From Pseudomonas sp. RC10 (GTDB taxonomy: Bacteria; Pseudomonadota; Gammaproteobacteria; Pseudomonadales; Pseudomonadaceae): DNA of 64,000 nt. The first letter of the stretch is position 1, and each line of letters opens with the position of its first letter. A program made the translations under genes and the position numbers. The stretch is from contig NZ_CP151650.1 of assembly GCF_038397775.1 (NCBI RefSeq), positions 6,033,001 through 6,097,000 on the forward strand. Direction: 5' to 3'. Shown piece by piece: positions 35,427-45,129 of this stretch. A model generated the notes under the pieces. That model ran no database searches. It was not told the DNA's origin and saw nothing but the letters and a program-made list of their open reading frames with translations.

Positions 35427-35490
35427 CTGTGGGAGCGAATTCATTCGCGATGCGATCGCACATTCGCTGCGGCATTAGCGAATGCACGCT
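35427..35490. repeat. Solitary GTGGGAGCGAATTCATTCGCGA repeat
   Basis: CTGTGGGAGCGAATTCATTC is followed by CATTCGCTGCGG and TTAGCGAATG. It is a partial or degraded member of the family at 38298-38387 and lies just past the pbpC stop. Confidence 0.7.
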
Positions 35491-37833
35491 CTAATCCACC
35501 ACACTGAACTCCACCCGCGCCGTCTGCCCGCTTTCGTCCAGCACGCTCAGTTGATAGCGCCCCAAGCGGTTGAAGGTGTGGGTGTAGCTGTCCTGATTGG
35601 CGGTATCCCCCACCGGCGCGCCGTCGATGAACCACCAGCGCCGACCGTTGCCGCCCAATGCCGACAGCTTCAATCGCAACTGCTGCTGGCTGCCGGTGGG
35701 CAAACGCAGTTGATCGCCTTCGCGCACGCCCACGATTGAAATCGGCGCGGCCAGGCTCAAGCCCTGAGGCGGGCATGAGGGATCGACGGCAGGCAAGCGC
35801 GCCTCACGCCGCTCACTTTTCGGCAACCACGGTTCCAATGGCGCAGGCCAGAGCGCGATGTCACGGGGTTCAGCGTGCGGACAACTGGCGCCGACGCGCA
35901 GGCCTTTGTCGTTGATCCAGACTTTCTCCAGCAGCCCCAAGCCCAACGGCTGATCGGTGGCTTGCAAGGTCGGCGGCGTGGTGCCGTCCAGCGTCCAGGC
36001 GAAGCGCTGACGTCGGCAGTTGGAGTCGCTCTTGTTCATGGTCTGCCCGAGCGGCCAGCAGATCGCGGCCACGCCTACGCTGAGCGGCACCGGTTGCACG
36101 GGCGGCAGGATGTTGCGCTGGGCATCGCGGTTCACCAACAGGTCGTGTACCTGCAACATCAGCGGCGCCGCCGAGGCCAGACCGAACTGCCCCGGTACGG
36201 GCGTCCCGTCGGGCCTGCCGATCCACACGCCTATCAGGAATCGTGGCCCCACCCCAATCGACCAGGCATCGCGAAAGCCATAACTGGTGCCGGTTTTCCA
36301 CGCCAGTTGCGGGCGCTGCACCAGATCAGCGTGAAGGTCGAGATCGGGGCGCGACTGGCCGCTCAGAATCCGCCGGATGATCCACGCCGCGCCAGGGGAC
36401 ATCATTGGCCGATCACGCAGACGATCCTCCGGCTGCAGACGAATGTCGGCGCTGCGCCCTCCCCGTGCGAACGCGCTGTAGCCGCCCACCAGATCTTCCA
36501 ACCGACTGCCCGCGCCACCGAGGATCAGCGCCAGGTTCGGTTCAGCCAACGGAGGCAAGGTCAACGGCACCCCGCCATTGCGCAGTTCGGCAGCAAAGCG
36601 TTTCGGGCCGTAAGCCTCCAGCAGTTGCACGGCGGGCAGATTGAGCGACATCGACAATGCAGAACTCGCCGCCACCGCGCCATTGAAACCGGACGAGAAG
36701 TTCCCCGGACGGTAATCGCCGTAACGACGTGGCACGTCCTGCATCAGCGATTCGGAATGGATCAGCCCTGCGTCCATTGCCTTGCCGTACAAAAAGGGTT
36801 TCAGCGTCGAACCCGGAGAGCGCAACGCATTGACCATGTCGACGTGGCCGAAGCGTTTGTCGTCGCCGATATCGACTGAGCCAACATAGGCGCGGGTCGC
36901 CATGTTCTCGGCCTCGACCACCAGAATCGCCGCTGACGTGCGCTCGGGTAAACGCGCGCGCCAGCCCAGCAGAAGGTCTTCAAGGCGACGCTGCAAACCG
37001 GCGTCCAGTGTCGTGCGAATCAACGGCGGGCTGTTCGGTCGATTCAAGCGCCGCGCCAAGAGTGGCGCGAGGGTCGGTTCCTGACGCGGGGCGAGCAGCA
37101 GCGGTTCTTCCAGCGCTTCGTTGACCGACTGCTGCGGCCATTCGCCCAACTCGGCCAGGCGCCTGAGCACCTTGTCGCGAGCGGCCTGAGCGCGTTGCGG
37201 ATGACGATCCGGACGCAAGCGGCTCGGCGCCTGCGGTAATACCGCCAGCAATGCAGCGTCGGCGCGGGTCAGTTGTTGCGGCGACTTGCCGAGGTACGCC
37301 CAACTCGCCGCCGCCACACCTTGCAACGTGCCACCGAAGGGCGCGCGATTGAGGTACAAACCGAGGATTTCCTGCTTGGACAGATGCCACTCCAGTTGCA
37401 TCGTTCGCCACAACTGGCGCAACTTGCCGGGCAAGGTTCGGGCGTGAGGATCGAGCAACCGGGCGACCTGCATCGACAGCGTGCTGCCCCCCGAGACCAC
37501 GTGCCCGCCGCTGAGGTTTTGCCACGTGGCCCGGACCAGCGCCATCGGGTTCACGCCAGGATGCTGGTAGAACCAGCGGTCTTCGTACGTCAGCAGCGCT
37601 TCTAGGTAATAAGGTGAGACCTGATCCACCGTGACCGGGTAGCGCCACACGCCGTTGGCATCGGCGAAGCGCCAGAGCGGCGTGCCGTCTTCGGCCAGCA
37701 CCACGCGGGCCAGATCGTCCTTGGGCAGGGGCAACGGCCAGACTCGGTCGGCGAGCCAGAGCAGCAAGCACAGGCTCAAAGCGCCGACCATGAATCCGCG
37801 CAACAGGCGCAAGGCAAGTTTTCCGCGCCTCAT
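35491..37833 (-). CDS. pbpC: Penicillin-binding protein 1C
   Basis: A 780-residue bifunctional wall enzyme. N-terminal signal anchor LRGFMVGALSLCLLLWLADRV. The glycosyltransferase domain shows EDRWFYQHPGVNP and GGSTLSMQVARLLDP. The transpeptidase has SPGSTLKPF (SxxK), SLN (in SMSLNLPAVQL) and KTGTSYG. A PBP1C-specific C-terminal domain ends the protein. It lies close to the alpha-2-macroglobulin gene at 38442-43364 on the same strand, a pairing known for pbpC and yfhM in E. coli and other proteobacteria. Together they are thought to repair and guard the cell wall. Confidence 0.95.
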   Translation of the reverse strand: MRRGKLALRLLRGFMVGALSLCLLLWLADRVWPLPLPKDDLARVVLAEDGTPLWRFADANGVWRYPVTVDQVSPYYLEALLTYEDRWFYQHPGVNPMALVRATWQNLSGGHVVSGGSTLSMQVARLLDPHARTLPGKLRQLWRTMQLEWHLSKQEILGLYLNRAPFGGTLQGVAAASWAYLGKSPQQLTRADAALLAVLPQAPSRLRPDRHPQRAQAARDKVLRRLAELGEWPQQSVNEALEEPLLLAPRQEPTLAPLLARRLNRPNSPPLIRTTLDAGLQRRLEDLLLGWRARLPERTSAAILVVEAENMATRAYVGSVDIGDDKRFGHVDMVNALRSPGSTLKPFLYGKAMDAGLIHSESLMQDVPRRYGDYRPGNFSSGFNGAVAASSALSMSLNLPAVQLLEAYGPKRFAAELRNGGVPLTLPPLAEPNLALILGGAGSRLEDLVGGYSAFARGGRSADIRLQPEDRLRDRPMMSPGAAWIIRRILSGQSRPDLDLHADLVQRPQLAWKTGTSYGFRDAWSIGVGPRFLIGVWIGRPDGTPVPGQFGLASAAPLMLQVHDLLVNRDAQRNILPPVQPVPLSVGVAAICWPLGQTMNKSDSNCRRQRFAWTLDGTTPPTLQATDQPLGLGLLEKVWINDKGLRVGASCPHAEPRDIALWPAPLEPWLPKSERREARLPAVDPSCPPQGLSLAAPISIVGVREGDQLRLPTGSQQQLRLKLSALGGNGRRWWFIDGAPVGDTANQDSYTHTFNRLGRYQLSVLDESGQTARVEFSVVD

Positions 37834-37931
37834 GCCAAAGAGCCTTTATGCTCTAGGGAACTCGCCCCGCCCATCCGTAGCCAAAGCGAACACGCCCTTT
37901 TCCGTTTCACCCCTTTCATCAGGAAGCAGAC

Positions 37932-38225
37932 ATGCAGGTAGAAAGCGTTTTCGAATGGCTGGGCCAGGTCATCGGGGCGGTGATCCGCTTCGTCGTCGAC
38001 GGGTTAAGCTGGTTGTTCAACATGTTCACTCATGCCGGTGGCAATTTCGTCGACGGATTGTCGCGCACGCTGGGGATGGACACTTCACTGATCAGCATCA
38101 TCGCCCTGATCATTGGCCTGATGTTCCTGTACTCCGCGATCCGGGCCTTCATGCGCGCCTCGATCATCCTCGGGATCATCTGGCTGTTTCTGGGGTTGTG
38201 GTTGTTGAGCTGGATTATTCATTGA
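37932..38225 (+). CDS. Small membrane protein
   Basis: A 97-residue protein with one amphipathic or membrane segment near residues 10-35 (FEWLGQVIGAVIRFVVDGLSWLFNMF) and two hydrophobic helices (SLISIIALIIGLMFLYSAI and ASIILGIIWLFLGLWLLSWI). CAGGAAG precedes the ATG. It is divergent from pbpC and convergent with the alpha-2-macroglobulin gene. No family function is known to me. Confidence 0.75.
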   Translation: MQVESVFEWLGQVIGAVIRFVVDGLSWLFNMFTHAGGNFVDGLSRTLGMDTSLISIIALIIGLMFLYSAIRAFMRASIILGIIWLFLGLWLLSWIIH

Positions 38226-38297
38226 TCGGCATGTGATCGGACGCATTCACAGACTTCATCTGACACATCGCAATCCCTGACACACCGCAACACCCCC

Positions 38298-38387
38298 TGT
38301 GGGAGCGAATTTATTCGCGAGACGTAGGTGCAGCCGACACGTTGTCATCGGCTGTACCACCGCTTCGCGAATGAATTCGCTCCTACA
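38298..38387. repeat. REP pair (GTGGGAGCGAATTTATTCGCGA type)
   Basis: TGTGGGAGCGAATTTATTCG and GCGAATGAATTCGCTCCTACA face each other between the small membrane gene and the alpha-2-macroglobulin stop. Confidence 0.88.
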
Positions 38388-38441
38388 GTTAAACCGCCTA
38401 CATCAGGTCAACCGCGACCGGATGACGATCGCGGCCTCTCC

Positions 38442-41400
38442 TTACTTCTTCCCTTTCACCACCAACTGAGCAGGCGCGTCGCCCAATGCCTGCCAGTTCG
38501 GCCGGTACATCGATTCCACTTGCGGCGGCGGGACGCGATAAGTACCCGGTGTCACCGCACGCGCCAGGTACAGCAGGTGCACGGTGTTAAAGCCCTGCAA
38601 ATCCACTGCCGCCACATAACGGTCACCCCGGAATTCCTGATGTTTCAGCCCGGCGTTTTCCATCGACTCGCGCCACTGCTTCACCGACTCGCTGGCGTCT
38701 TCCAGACTCGCCGCACTTTGCGCCAGGTTCTGGTTTTCGATCTCAAGACCGGCTGGCAGCAGGTCCACCACCAATGCATCCGGCACGCGCTCCTTGGATT
38801 TCAGTTCCAGGTGTACCAGCACCAGCTCGCCGCTTTTCAAAGCGTTGAGGTTCAGGGCCTCGCCATCCATGCCGAGGTATTCGCGACGAATCGCCAGGTT
38901 CTCGCCCCCCGCCACTGGTGGCTGCGACGGGTACCCGGAAATGGTCATCTGCTGATACAGCGTCTCACCATTCGTGCTCTGGACCGTCAGTGGCGACGCC
39001 AACACCGAGCTGTCGAGCTTCACGCCCGGCTGGTCGTTGCTCAGCTCCCGGTTGTTGCTGCCGCTGTACAACGTCGCTGCCCACTTGGCCTCAGGTTTGC
39101 CGAGCAAATCACGTCCGGCAAGGAACAGTGAGTTGCGCTCTTGCGTCGAAAGATAACGGCTGGCCGCGACCTGATCCGACAGCGCAAACAGCCGCTCTTC
39201 GACCTTGTCCGACGCCAGCTTGTTCTCTTCCAGCAACGACAGAATCAGCGCCTGATCGCGCAACGGGCTGCCGTAATCCGCCAGCCAGTCGTTGGCTTTG
39301 CGACTTGCAGCAAGTCCTGCCAGCAACGCCTGATCGGCACGCGGCTTGTCGCCCATTTTCTCCAGCGCGATGGACAACTGCACCAGCGGCAGACCCGAAC
39401 GCGCATCGGTGCGACGGTCGAACAGGCTGCGCAACGCCCCCAACGGCGCCTGCTGGCTGCGCGACAACACCAGCCCCGCATAGGCCTGCACCGCAAAGCG
39501 GGTGTGCTCGGCGTTTTCGCTGTAATTGACCTCGATCTGATTGCGCTCCTGCAGGTAACGCAGCAAACGCTCGTTGGCCTTTTTCAGCGCATCCGGCGGC
39601 ACGGCAAAACCCTGATCGCGGGCGCGCAGCAGGAAGTCGGTGACGTACGCCGTCAGCCAATACTCTTCCTCGCCGTCCGCACCCCACAGGCCGAAGCTGC
39701 CGTTGTAGCGCTGCATGCCCAGCAGACGCTCGATGCCAATCTCGATCTTGCGTTTGCGCTCCGCGTCCGACTCACCTTCCAGACCCAGACGCTTAAGGGT
39801 CGCAGCGTCGGCGTAGAGCGACGGGTACAACCCGCTGGTGGTCTGCTCCAGGCAACCATACGGGTAGGCTTTGAGCGCGCGAATCTGCTCGCCAAGGTTC
39901 AATGGCGGACGGCTCGACACCGCCAGCAACGCTTCCCGCCCCGCCGGTTCGAAGGCGTCGAGCGCGCCATCTGGCAGGCTCCAGGCCTGATCCTTGAGCA
40001 CAGCGCGGTACTGACGCAGCATCGCCGGGTAGGCGGGGCGCACGCCGATGGTCCACTCGCGGCTGAACGCCGGCAGGTTCTCGCCCGGCAAGTCCAGACC
40101 GTTGACGGTGACGCGGATCACGCCTTTGCCAAAACCGCCCTGAGCCTTCACCGGAATCTGCAACGTGGTGCGCTGGCCCTGATTCAGGCTGACGGCTTTG
40201 CTGCCATCGCCTTCACCCAGGCTCAATTGCCCGTCGGCCGTGACCTGCACGTTGAGCTTCTGCGGCTTGCCGGAGAGGTTCGACAGGTCCAGCGCCACTT
40301 TGGTCTGGTCGCCACCGGCCAGGAAGCGCGGCGCGGACAGCTCGGCAATCAGCGGCGCGGCCACGACGGTTTTCGCTTCGGCCATGCCGTAGCGCTCGTC
40401 GGTCCAGGCCTGCGCCATGATCCGCAGCTCGCCGTTGAAGTCCGGAATGTCGACGCTGACTTCGGCGTCGCCTTGCTCGTTCAGCGTCACCGGCGCGCTT
40501 TGCAGGGCAACGATGGTCACGCTGGTTTCAGGGCGTTTGCCGCCCTTGGCCAACGCCGCGTCACCGCCGAAGGCGAGGCTGGCCAGACGATTACGTCCGG
40601 CTTCGATCAACTGCCCATAGATGTCGAGCTGATCGGCACCGTATTCCTTGCGACCGAACAGGCTGGCGAACGGGTCTGGCGTGGGGTATTCGGTGATATT
40701 GAGGATGCCCACGTCCACCGCCGCGACCAGCACGTGCACGTCTTTCGGGATCGAGCCGTCGGCGTTCTTGGCGTTGACCTTGAGTTTGAGTGGCTGCTTG
40801 GGACGCATCTTCTCCGGCGCCGTAACAGTCAATGCCAGCTTGCGCTGCGAGCGGTCCAGTGGCAGGTGCAGCACACCGACCGCGCGTTTCGGCGTGACGT
40901 TGGCCTTGCGCTCACCGGGACGGATCACCAGCGCGCTGACGTACAGATCGTGACGCGCCCACTTCTTGTCCACCGGCACGTCGAAGGTCTTGCCCTCGGC
41001 AGGCACGTCGATCTCTTGCCACCACAGCGGCCCTTCGCTGGATTCCACCAGCAGATAACCCTTGCCCGCTGACGGCGGCGTCACCGTGACCTTGGCCGTG
41101 TCGCCATCGGCGTAGGCCTTTTTGTCCAGCGCCAGCTTGACCTGATCGGGACGCACGGCGCCGCCCTCGGCGTTATCCTGCCAGCGGTAACCGGCCCAGA
41201 AACGCACGCTGCTGACGATGCCGGTGGCCGGGTCTTCGACCTCTACACGATACGGACCCCACTCCACCGGGAAGCTGACCTTGGCGGTGGAATCCTTCTT
41301 CACGCTAACGGTTTCTTCGGACAGGTTCAGGTACTTCTCGTTGTAGTGATAGCTCCAGCCGTCGCTGTCCGAGTAGTTCCAGTAGTAGTCGCGACGCTCA

Positions 41401-43364
41401 CGAATCAGCCGCACCTTGAGGTTGTCGGCGGCCAGCTTGTGGCCTTCGGCGTCGGCCATCAGCACTTCGAATTCGACCGGGCCATCGCCATCGGTGGCTT
41501 CTCCGTCGAACAGGCCACGCAGGCCCGGCATCGTATCCGCAGGCCAGACCGGCTGGGTCAGACGGCGGGTAATCGGACGTCCACCCGACTCTTGCAGGCT
41601 GGCTTGCAGCACCAATTGCAGCGGCGAACGGGCCTTGGCCCATTGGCTGTCGATGCTCAGATCAAGCTGACCGTTGGCGTCGAGTGTGCTGTCTTCGATT
41701 TCCAGGTCCTGCTTGAGGTCTTCTTCGGTGACCGAACCGAATTGATACCCCGGCAGCCCCGGCACCGCTTCACGCAGCGGACGCACATAGAGCTGACCCG
41801 TCAGGCGGTTGCCCGACGCAGGAGCACCGTAGAGGTAGCGGCCATTGATGGAAATATCGAACGCCGCATCAGGCGCCAGTGGCGTATCGCTGCCTTTGAG
41901 TTCGAGGGCCATGCGCTCGGGCAGGAAATCCTCGACCTGAAATTCATAGAGCTGCGGCTTGCCGTCGCCCAGGTCGAACACCAGTTGCCAGCGCCCGGTC
42001 GGGGCCTCGTCCGACAGCTGCAATTGATACTGATACAGCCCGGTTGCGTCAGCGTCCCACACGAATTTGCGACTGACCTGCTCGTCCGGACGGCGCACTT
42101 CCACGGTGATCGGCTGAGCTTTCACACGCTTGCCGTCGTTGTCCCGCAGCAGACCGTTGAGCAGCACGACTTCGCCAGGGCGATACAGGTCGCGCGGGCC
42201 GAAGATGAAGAATTGCAACGGATGCGCCTGGGGACCGGTGATGTCGAACTCGGCCAGGTCCAGCGCGGCGCTGTTGAGGCGCAGCATGCTGGTCTGTTCG
42301 GCCTGCTTGGCCAGCAGCACCTCGGCCTTGGCGGGCAACGGCAGTTCGGCGTGACCGGCGTTATCGGTCTTGCCTTGGCCGACCACGCGGCCCTTGTCGT
42401 CATACAGTTCCAGATCGACGCCGCTCAGGGCCTTGCCGCCTTCAAGCGCTTGGGTGAAGACGTCCAGACGATTGCTGTAGCGGTGCACAGAAAGACCGAT
42501 GTCGCTGAGGGTGAACAGCGTTGCCGGTTGCGAATAGTTGTAGGTGCCGGAGGCGCGCATGACGGCCAGGTACACGCCCGGCTGTTGCAGCTGCTTGAGG
42601 CCTGCAATCGGCAGCAGCACGGTTTCCCGAGTGTTGCGCGCAGGGTTCAGGTCGAAACGGCCGCCGTAGACCAGATCGGCCATGGGCAGCAGCTCTTTGG
42701 ATTCATAGCTTTGCAGGCTGGACGCGCCTTCCCACGAACTGAGGAACGCGGGCAGCGAGTCGGGCTTGATGCGAAAGAATTCGACATCGACTTTGTCGAC
42801 GTTCAGCGCGATCACCGGCAGGCCTTCGGCCAGACGCGTCGGCAACAGGCTGCCTCGGCTGGCGAAGCCCACTGTGGCTTGCAGGTCGGAGGTTTCCAGA
42901 CGGGCCGAATATTCCGCCGCCAGCGTGTTGCTGTTCACTGCCACGAGGCCAGAGTCGATGGTCAAGACCAGCTTGCGCTTGGGCTCAAGGTGGCGCAGGC
43001 GCAGTTCCATGAGGTTGTCCGACAGCTCCCATGCGCCATCGACCTTGCCATTCACGCTGTCGACCACATGCACTTTTTCGGCGAACTTCTGGTCGGGATT
43101 CAGCGGGACGGAAAAGCTCAGCGACAGCGTGCTGGCGCCGTCGAGCTGGATTTCCGACACGTCCACCACCGTCAGCTCACGCCCGGCGTAACGCTTGCTC
43201 AGCGCAGGCAGGTCCACCGCAGGTTTGGGCTTGGCCGTGTCCACCGCCGCCGCTTGAGGCGCGGCAGGTTGCGCGGGGGCTGGAGCGGGTTTGTCGGAGG
43301 TGGAGGAATCGCAGGCACTGAGCAGTACCAGCGCGCAGGCCAGGAACAATCCTTTGTTAAGCAT
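38442..43364 (-). CDS. Bacterial alpha-2-macroglobulin (YfhM-like lipoprotein)
   Basis: A 1640-residue periplasmic lipoprotein with lipobox LSAC (Cys18). It has the MG domains and the thioester motif Cys1171-Leu-Glu-Gln1174 in YPYGCLEQ, which can trap attacking proteases covalently. The C-terminal half holds the alpha-alpha toroid around the thioester (LLRARDQGFAVPPDALKKANERLL) and the terminal MG domain. Length is near that of E. coli YfhM. The link to pbpC, 0.6 kb downstream, is the usual defence and repair pairing. Confidence 0.95.
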   Translation of the reverse strand: MLNKGLFLACALVLLSACDSSTSDKPAPAPAQPAAPQAAAVDTAKPKPAVDLPALSKRYAGRELTVVDVSEIQLDGASTLSLSFSVPLNPDQKFAEKVHVVDSVNGKVDGAWELSDNLMELRLRHLEPKRKLVLTIDSGLVAVNSNTLAAEYSARLETSDLQATVGFASRGSLLPTRLAEGLPVIALNVDKVDVEFFRIKPDSLPAFLSSWEGASSLQSYESKELLPMADLVYGGRFDLNPARNTRETVLLPIAGLKQLQQPGVYLAVMRASGTYNYSQPATLFTLSDIGLSVHRYSNRLDVFTQALEGGKALSGVDLELYDDKGRVVGQGKTDNAGHAELPLPAKAEVLLAKQAEQTSMLRLNSAALDLAEFDITGPQAHPLQFFIFGPRDLYRPGEVVLLNGLLRDNDGKRVKAQPITVEVRRPDEQVSRKFVWDADATGLYQYQLQLSDEAPTGRWQLVFDLGDGKPQLYEFQVEDFLPERMALELKGSDTPLAPDAAFDISINGRYLYGAPASGNRLTGQLYVRPLREAVPGLPGYQFGSVTEEDLKQDLEIEDSTLDANGQLDLSIDSQWAKARSPLQLVLQASLQESGGRPITRRLTQPVWPADTMPGLRGLFDGEATDGDGPVEFEVLMADAEGHKLAADNLKVRLIRERRDYYWNYSDSDGWSYHYNEKYLNLSEETVSVKKDSTAKVSFPVEWGPYRVEVEDPATGIVSSVRFWAGYRWQDNAEGGAVRPDQVKLALDKKAYADGDTAKVTVTPPSAGKGYLLVESSEGPLWWQEIDVPAEGKTFDVPVDKKWARHDLYVSALVIRPGERKANVTPKRAVGVLHLPLDRSQRKLALTVTAPEKMRPKQPLKLKVNAKNADGSIPKDVHVLVAAVDVGILNITEYPTPDPFASLFGRKEYGADQLDIYGQLIEAGRNRLASLAFGGDAALAKGGKRPETSVTIVALQSAPVTLNEQGDAEVSVDIPDFNGELRIMAQAWTDERYGMAEAKTVVAAPLIAELSAPRFLAGGDQTKVALDLSNLSGKPQKLNVQVTADGQLSLGEGDGSKAVSLNQGQRTTLQIPVKAQGGFGKGVIRVTVNGLDLPGENLPAFSREWTIGVRPAYPAMLRQYRAVLKDQAWSLPDGALDAFEPAGREALLAVSSRPPLNLGEQIRALKAYPYGCLEQTTSGLYPSLYADAATLKRLGLEGESDAERKRKIEIGIERLLGMQRYNGSFGLWGADGEEEYWLTAYVTDFLLRARDQGFAVPPDALKKANERLLRYLQERNQIEVNYSENAEHTRFAVQAYAGLVLSRSQQAPLGALRSLFDRRTDARSGLPLVQLSIALEKMGDKPRADQALLAGLAASRKANDWLADYGSPLRDQALILSLLEENKLASDKVEERLFALSDQVAASRYLSTQERNSLFLAGRDLLGKPEAKWAATLYSGSNNRELSNDQPGVKLDSSVLASPLTVQSTNGETLYQQMTISGYPSQPPVAGGENLAIRREYLGMDGEALNLNALKSGELVLVHLELKSKERVPDALVVDLLPAGLEIENQNLAQSAASLEDASESVKQWRESMENAGLKHQEFRGDRYVAAVDLQGFNTVHLLYLARAVTPGTYRVPPPQVESMYRPNWQALGDAPAQLVVKGKK

Positions 43365-43515
43365 GAGGCACTCATTGGCAGCAGTTGGTGTGGGGAGCAG
43401 CAGTTATAGCACCGCAATCGTGAACGTACAGCGCGGCGCCGAGATAGACCGTGGGTTTGTGCGTTTGTTCGCATCGGCGCGGCGCTGGTCACAATCTCCT
43501 TACGCACGCAACACC

Positions 43516-43604
43516 TGTAGGAGTGAGCTTGCTCGCGAGAGCGGCGTGCCAGACAACTCTGCAGCGACGGACCGAACGCAATCGCGAGCAAGCTCACTCC
43601 TACA
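43516..43604. repeat. REP pair (inverted TGTAGGAGTGAGCTTGCTCG)
   Basis: Same family as 12505-12593. It lies between the divergent alpha-2-macroglobulin and MATE genes, 45 bases before the MATE start. Confidence 0.92.
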
Positions 43605-43648
43605 AGTGCCCGGTACCCGCTACAATGCCGCCCTTCCCCGGGAGCCTT

Positions 43649-44986
43649 ATGTCCAATTTCTTTGCAGACTGGCGTCAGCGCGTCACCCATCGACAGGTGT
43701 GGGCGCTGGCTGCGCCGATGATTCTGTCGAACCTCTCTGTGCCGCTGGTTTCGCTGGTGGACAGCACGGTGATTGGCCATTTGCCCCATGCCCATCAGCT
43801 CGGCGCGGTGGCGGTCGGTGGCACGCTGTACAGTTTTCTGGCCTGGGCGATGAGCTTTCTGCGCATGGGCACCACGGGATTCGCTGCGCAGGCGGCGGGG
43901 CGCAATGACGGCTCGGCGTTGCGTCAGGTGCTGCTTCAGGGCCTCTTGCTGGCGCTCGGGTTTTCGGTGTTGCTAGGGCTGATCGGCCTGCCGTTCCAGC
44001 ATCTCGCGTTGCAGATCATGCAGCCCTCCCCCGACCTCAACGACCTGACGCAAGACTTCTTCCACACCCGACTGCTGGGGCTGCCTGCCGCGTTGGCGAG
44101 CTACGCACTGGTAGGCTGGTTTCTCGGTCTGCAAAACGCCCGGGCGCCGCTGGCGATTCTGCTGACGACCAATCTTGTGAACGTCGCGCTCAACCTGTGG
44201 TTCGTGCTCGGACTCGACTGGGGCGTCGTTGGCTGCGCCCGCGCGTCGGTCATCGCGGAATGGGTCGGCGCGCTGCTGGGGTTGGCGCTGACTCGCAAAG
44301 GGCTTCGTGATTATCCCGGCCAATTGATCGTGTCGGCGCTCAGGCGCTGGCACAACTGGCGGCCGCTGCTCGGGGTCAACCGCGACATCTTCATTCGCAG
44401 CCTGGTGCTGCAATCGGTGTTTTTCTTTATCACGGTGCAAGGCGCACGGTTGGGGGATGCAACGGTGGCCGCCAACGCGCTGTTGCTCAACGGCTTGCTG
44501 CTGACCGCCAACGCACTGGACGGTCTGGCTCATGCCGTGGAAGCGTTGTGCGGCCATGCGATTGGTGCTCGGGACCGCGAAGCCCTGCGTCGCTCGTTGA
44601 ATGTGGCGACAGGCTGGTCTTTGATCTGCAGCGTGGCGTTTGCGGTGTTTTTTCTGTTGGCCGGGCATCTGTTCGTCGAGATGCAGACTGACATCGTGGA
44701 AGTCCGCGAGATTGCCTTCGTTTACTTGCCCTACCTCGCCGTGCTGCCGCTGGTAGCGGTCTGGAGCTACTTGCTCGATGGCCTGTTCATCGGCGCGACC
44801 CGCGCAACCGAAATGCGCAACGCGATGGTCGTGACCGCGCTGATCTCCGCGCCCTTTGCATGGCTGGCCCATGGTTTTGGCAACCATGGGCTGTGGGTGG
44901 CGTTTCTGCTGTTCATGGCGTTGCGGGCGGTGACGTTGGGCGTCATTGCGCGGCGGTTGAATCGCACGGGTGGGTGGTTTGTGTAG
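43649..44986 (+). CDS. MATE-family multidrug efflux transporter (DinF-like)
   Basis: A 445-residue membrane protein with 12 predicted helices in two MATE repeats. It begins HRQVWALAAPMILSNLSVPLVSLVDSTVIGHL, the typical MATE N-terminus, and belongs to the DinF branch (FLRMGTTGFAAQAAGR; LDGLAHAVEALCGHAIGARD). It exports drugs or metabolites by H+ or Na+ antiport. GGGAG precedes the ATG at 43649. The longer open frame to 43451 runs through the REP element and is not used. Confidence 0.92.
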   Translation: MSNFFADWRQRVTHRQVWALAAPMILSNLSVPLVSLVDSTVIGHLPHAHQLGAVAVGGTLYSFLAWAMSFLRMGTTGFAAQAAGRNDGSALRQVLLQGLLLALGFSVLLGLIGLPFQHLALQIMQPSPDLNDLTQDFFHTRLLGLPAALASYALVGWFLGLQNARAPLAILLTTNLVNVALNLWFVLGLDWGVVGCARASVIAEWVGALLGLALTRKGLRDYPGQLIVSALRRWHNWRPLLGVNRDIFIRSLVLQSVFFFITVQGARLGDATVAANALLLNGLLLTANALDGLAHAVEALCGHAIGARDREALRRSLNVATGWSLICSVAFAVFFLLAGHLFVEMQTDIVEVREIAFVYLPYLAVLPLVAVWSYLLDGLFIGATRATEMRNAMVVTALISAPFAWLAHGFGNHGLWVAFLLFMALRAVTLGVIARRLNRTGGWFV

Positions 44987-45036
44987 CTGGCATGCAATAC
45001 CCACTGTGGGTACGTAGTTTGTATAGCCGCCCCCCC

Positions 45037-45124
45037 TGTGGGAGCCGGCTTGCTGGCGAAGCGTCCGTTCAGCCAACCCTTTCGCGTCCGACACACCGCT
45101 TTCGCCAGCAAGCCGGCTCCCACA
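45037..45124. repeat. REP pair (TGTGGGAGCCGGCTTGCTGGCGAA type)
   Basis: TGTGGGAGCCGGCTTGCTGG and CCAGCAAGCCGGCTCCCACA face each other between the convergent MATE and esterase genes. Nearly perfect complement. Confidence 0.93.
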
Positions 45125-45129
45125 GGGGT

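Noticed and set aside
41346..43409. 687-codon frame opposite the alpha-2-macroglobulin gene
   Set aside because: It is antisense to the thioester-bearing protein. Its composition is typical of a shadow frame.
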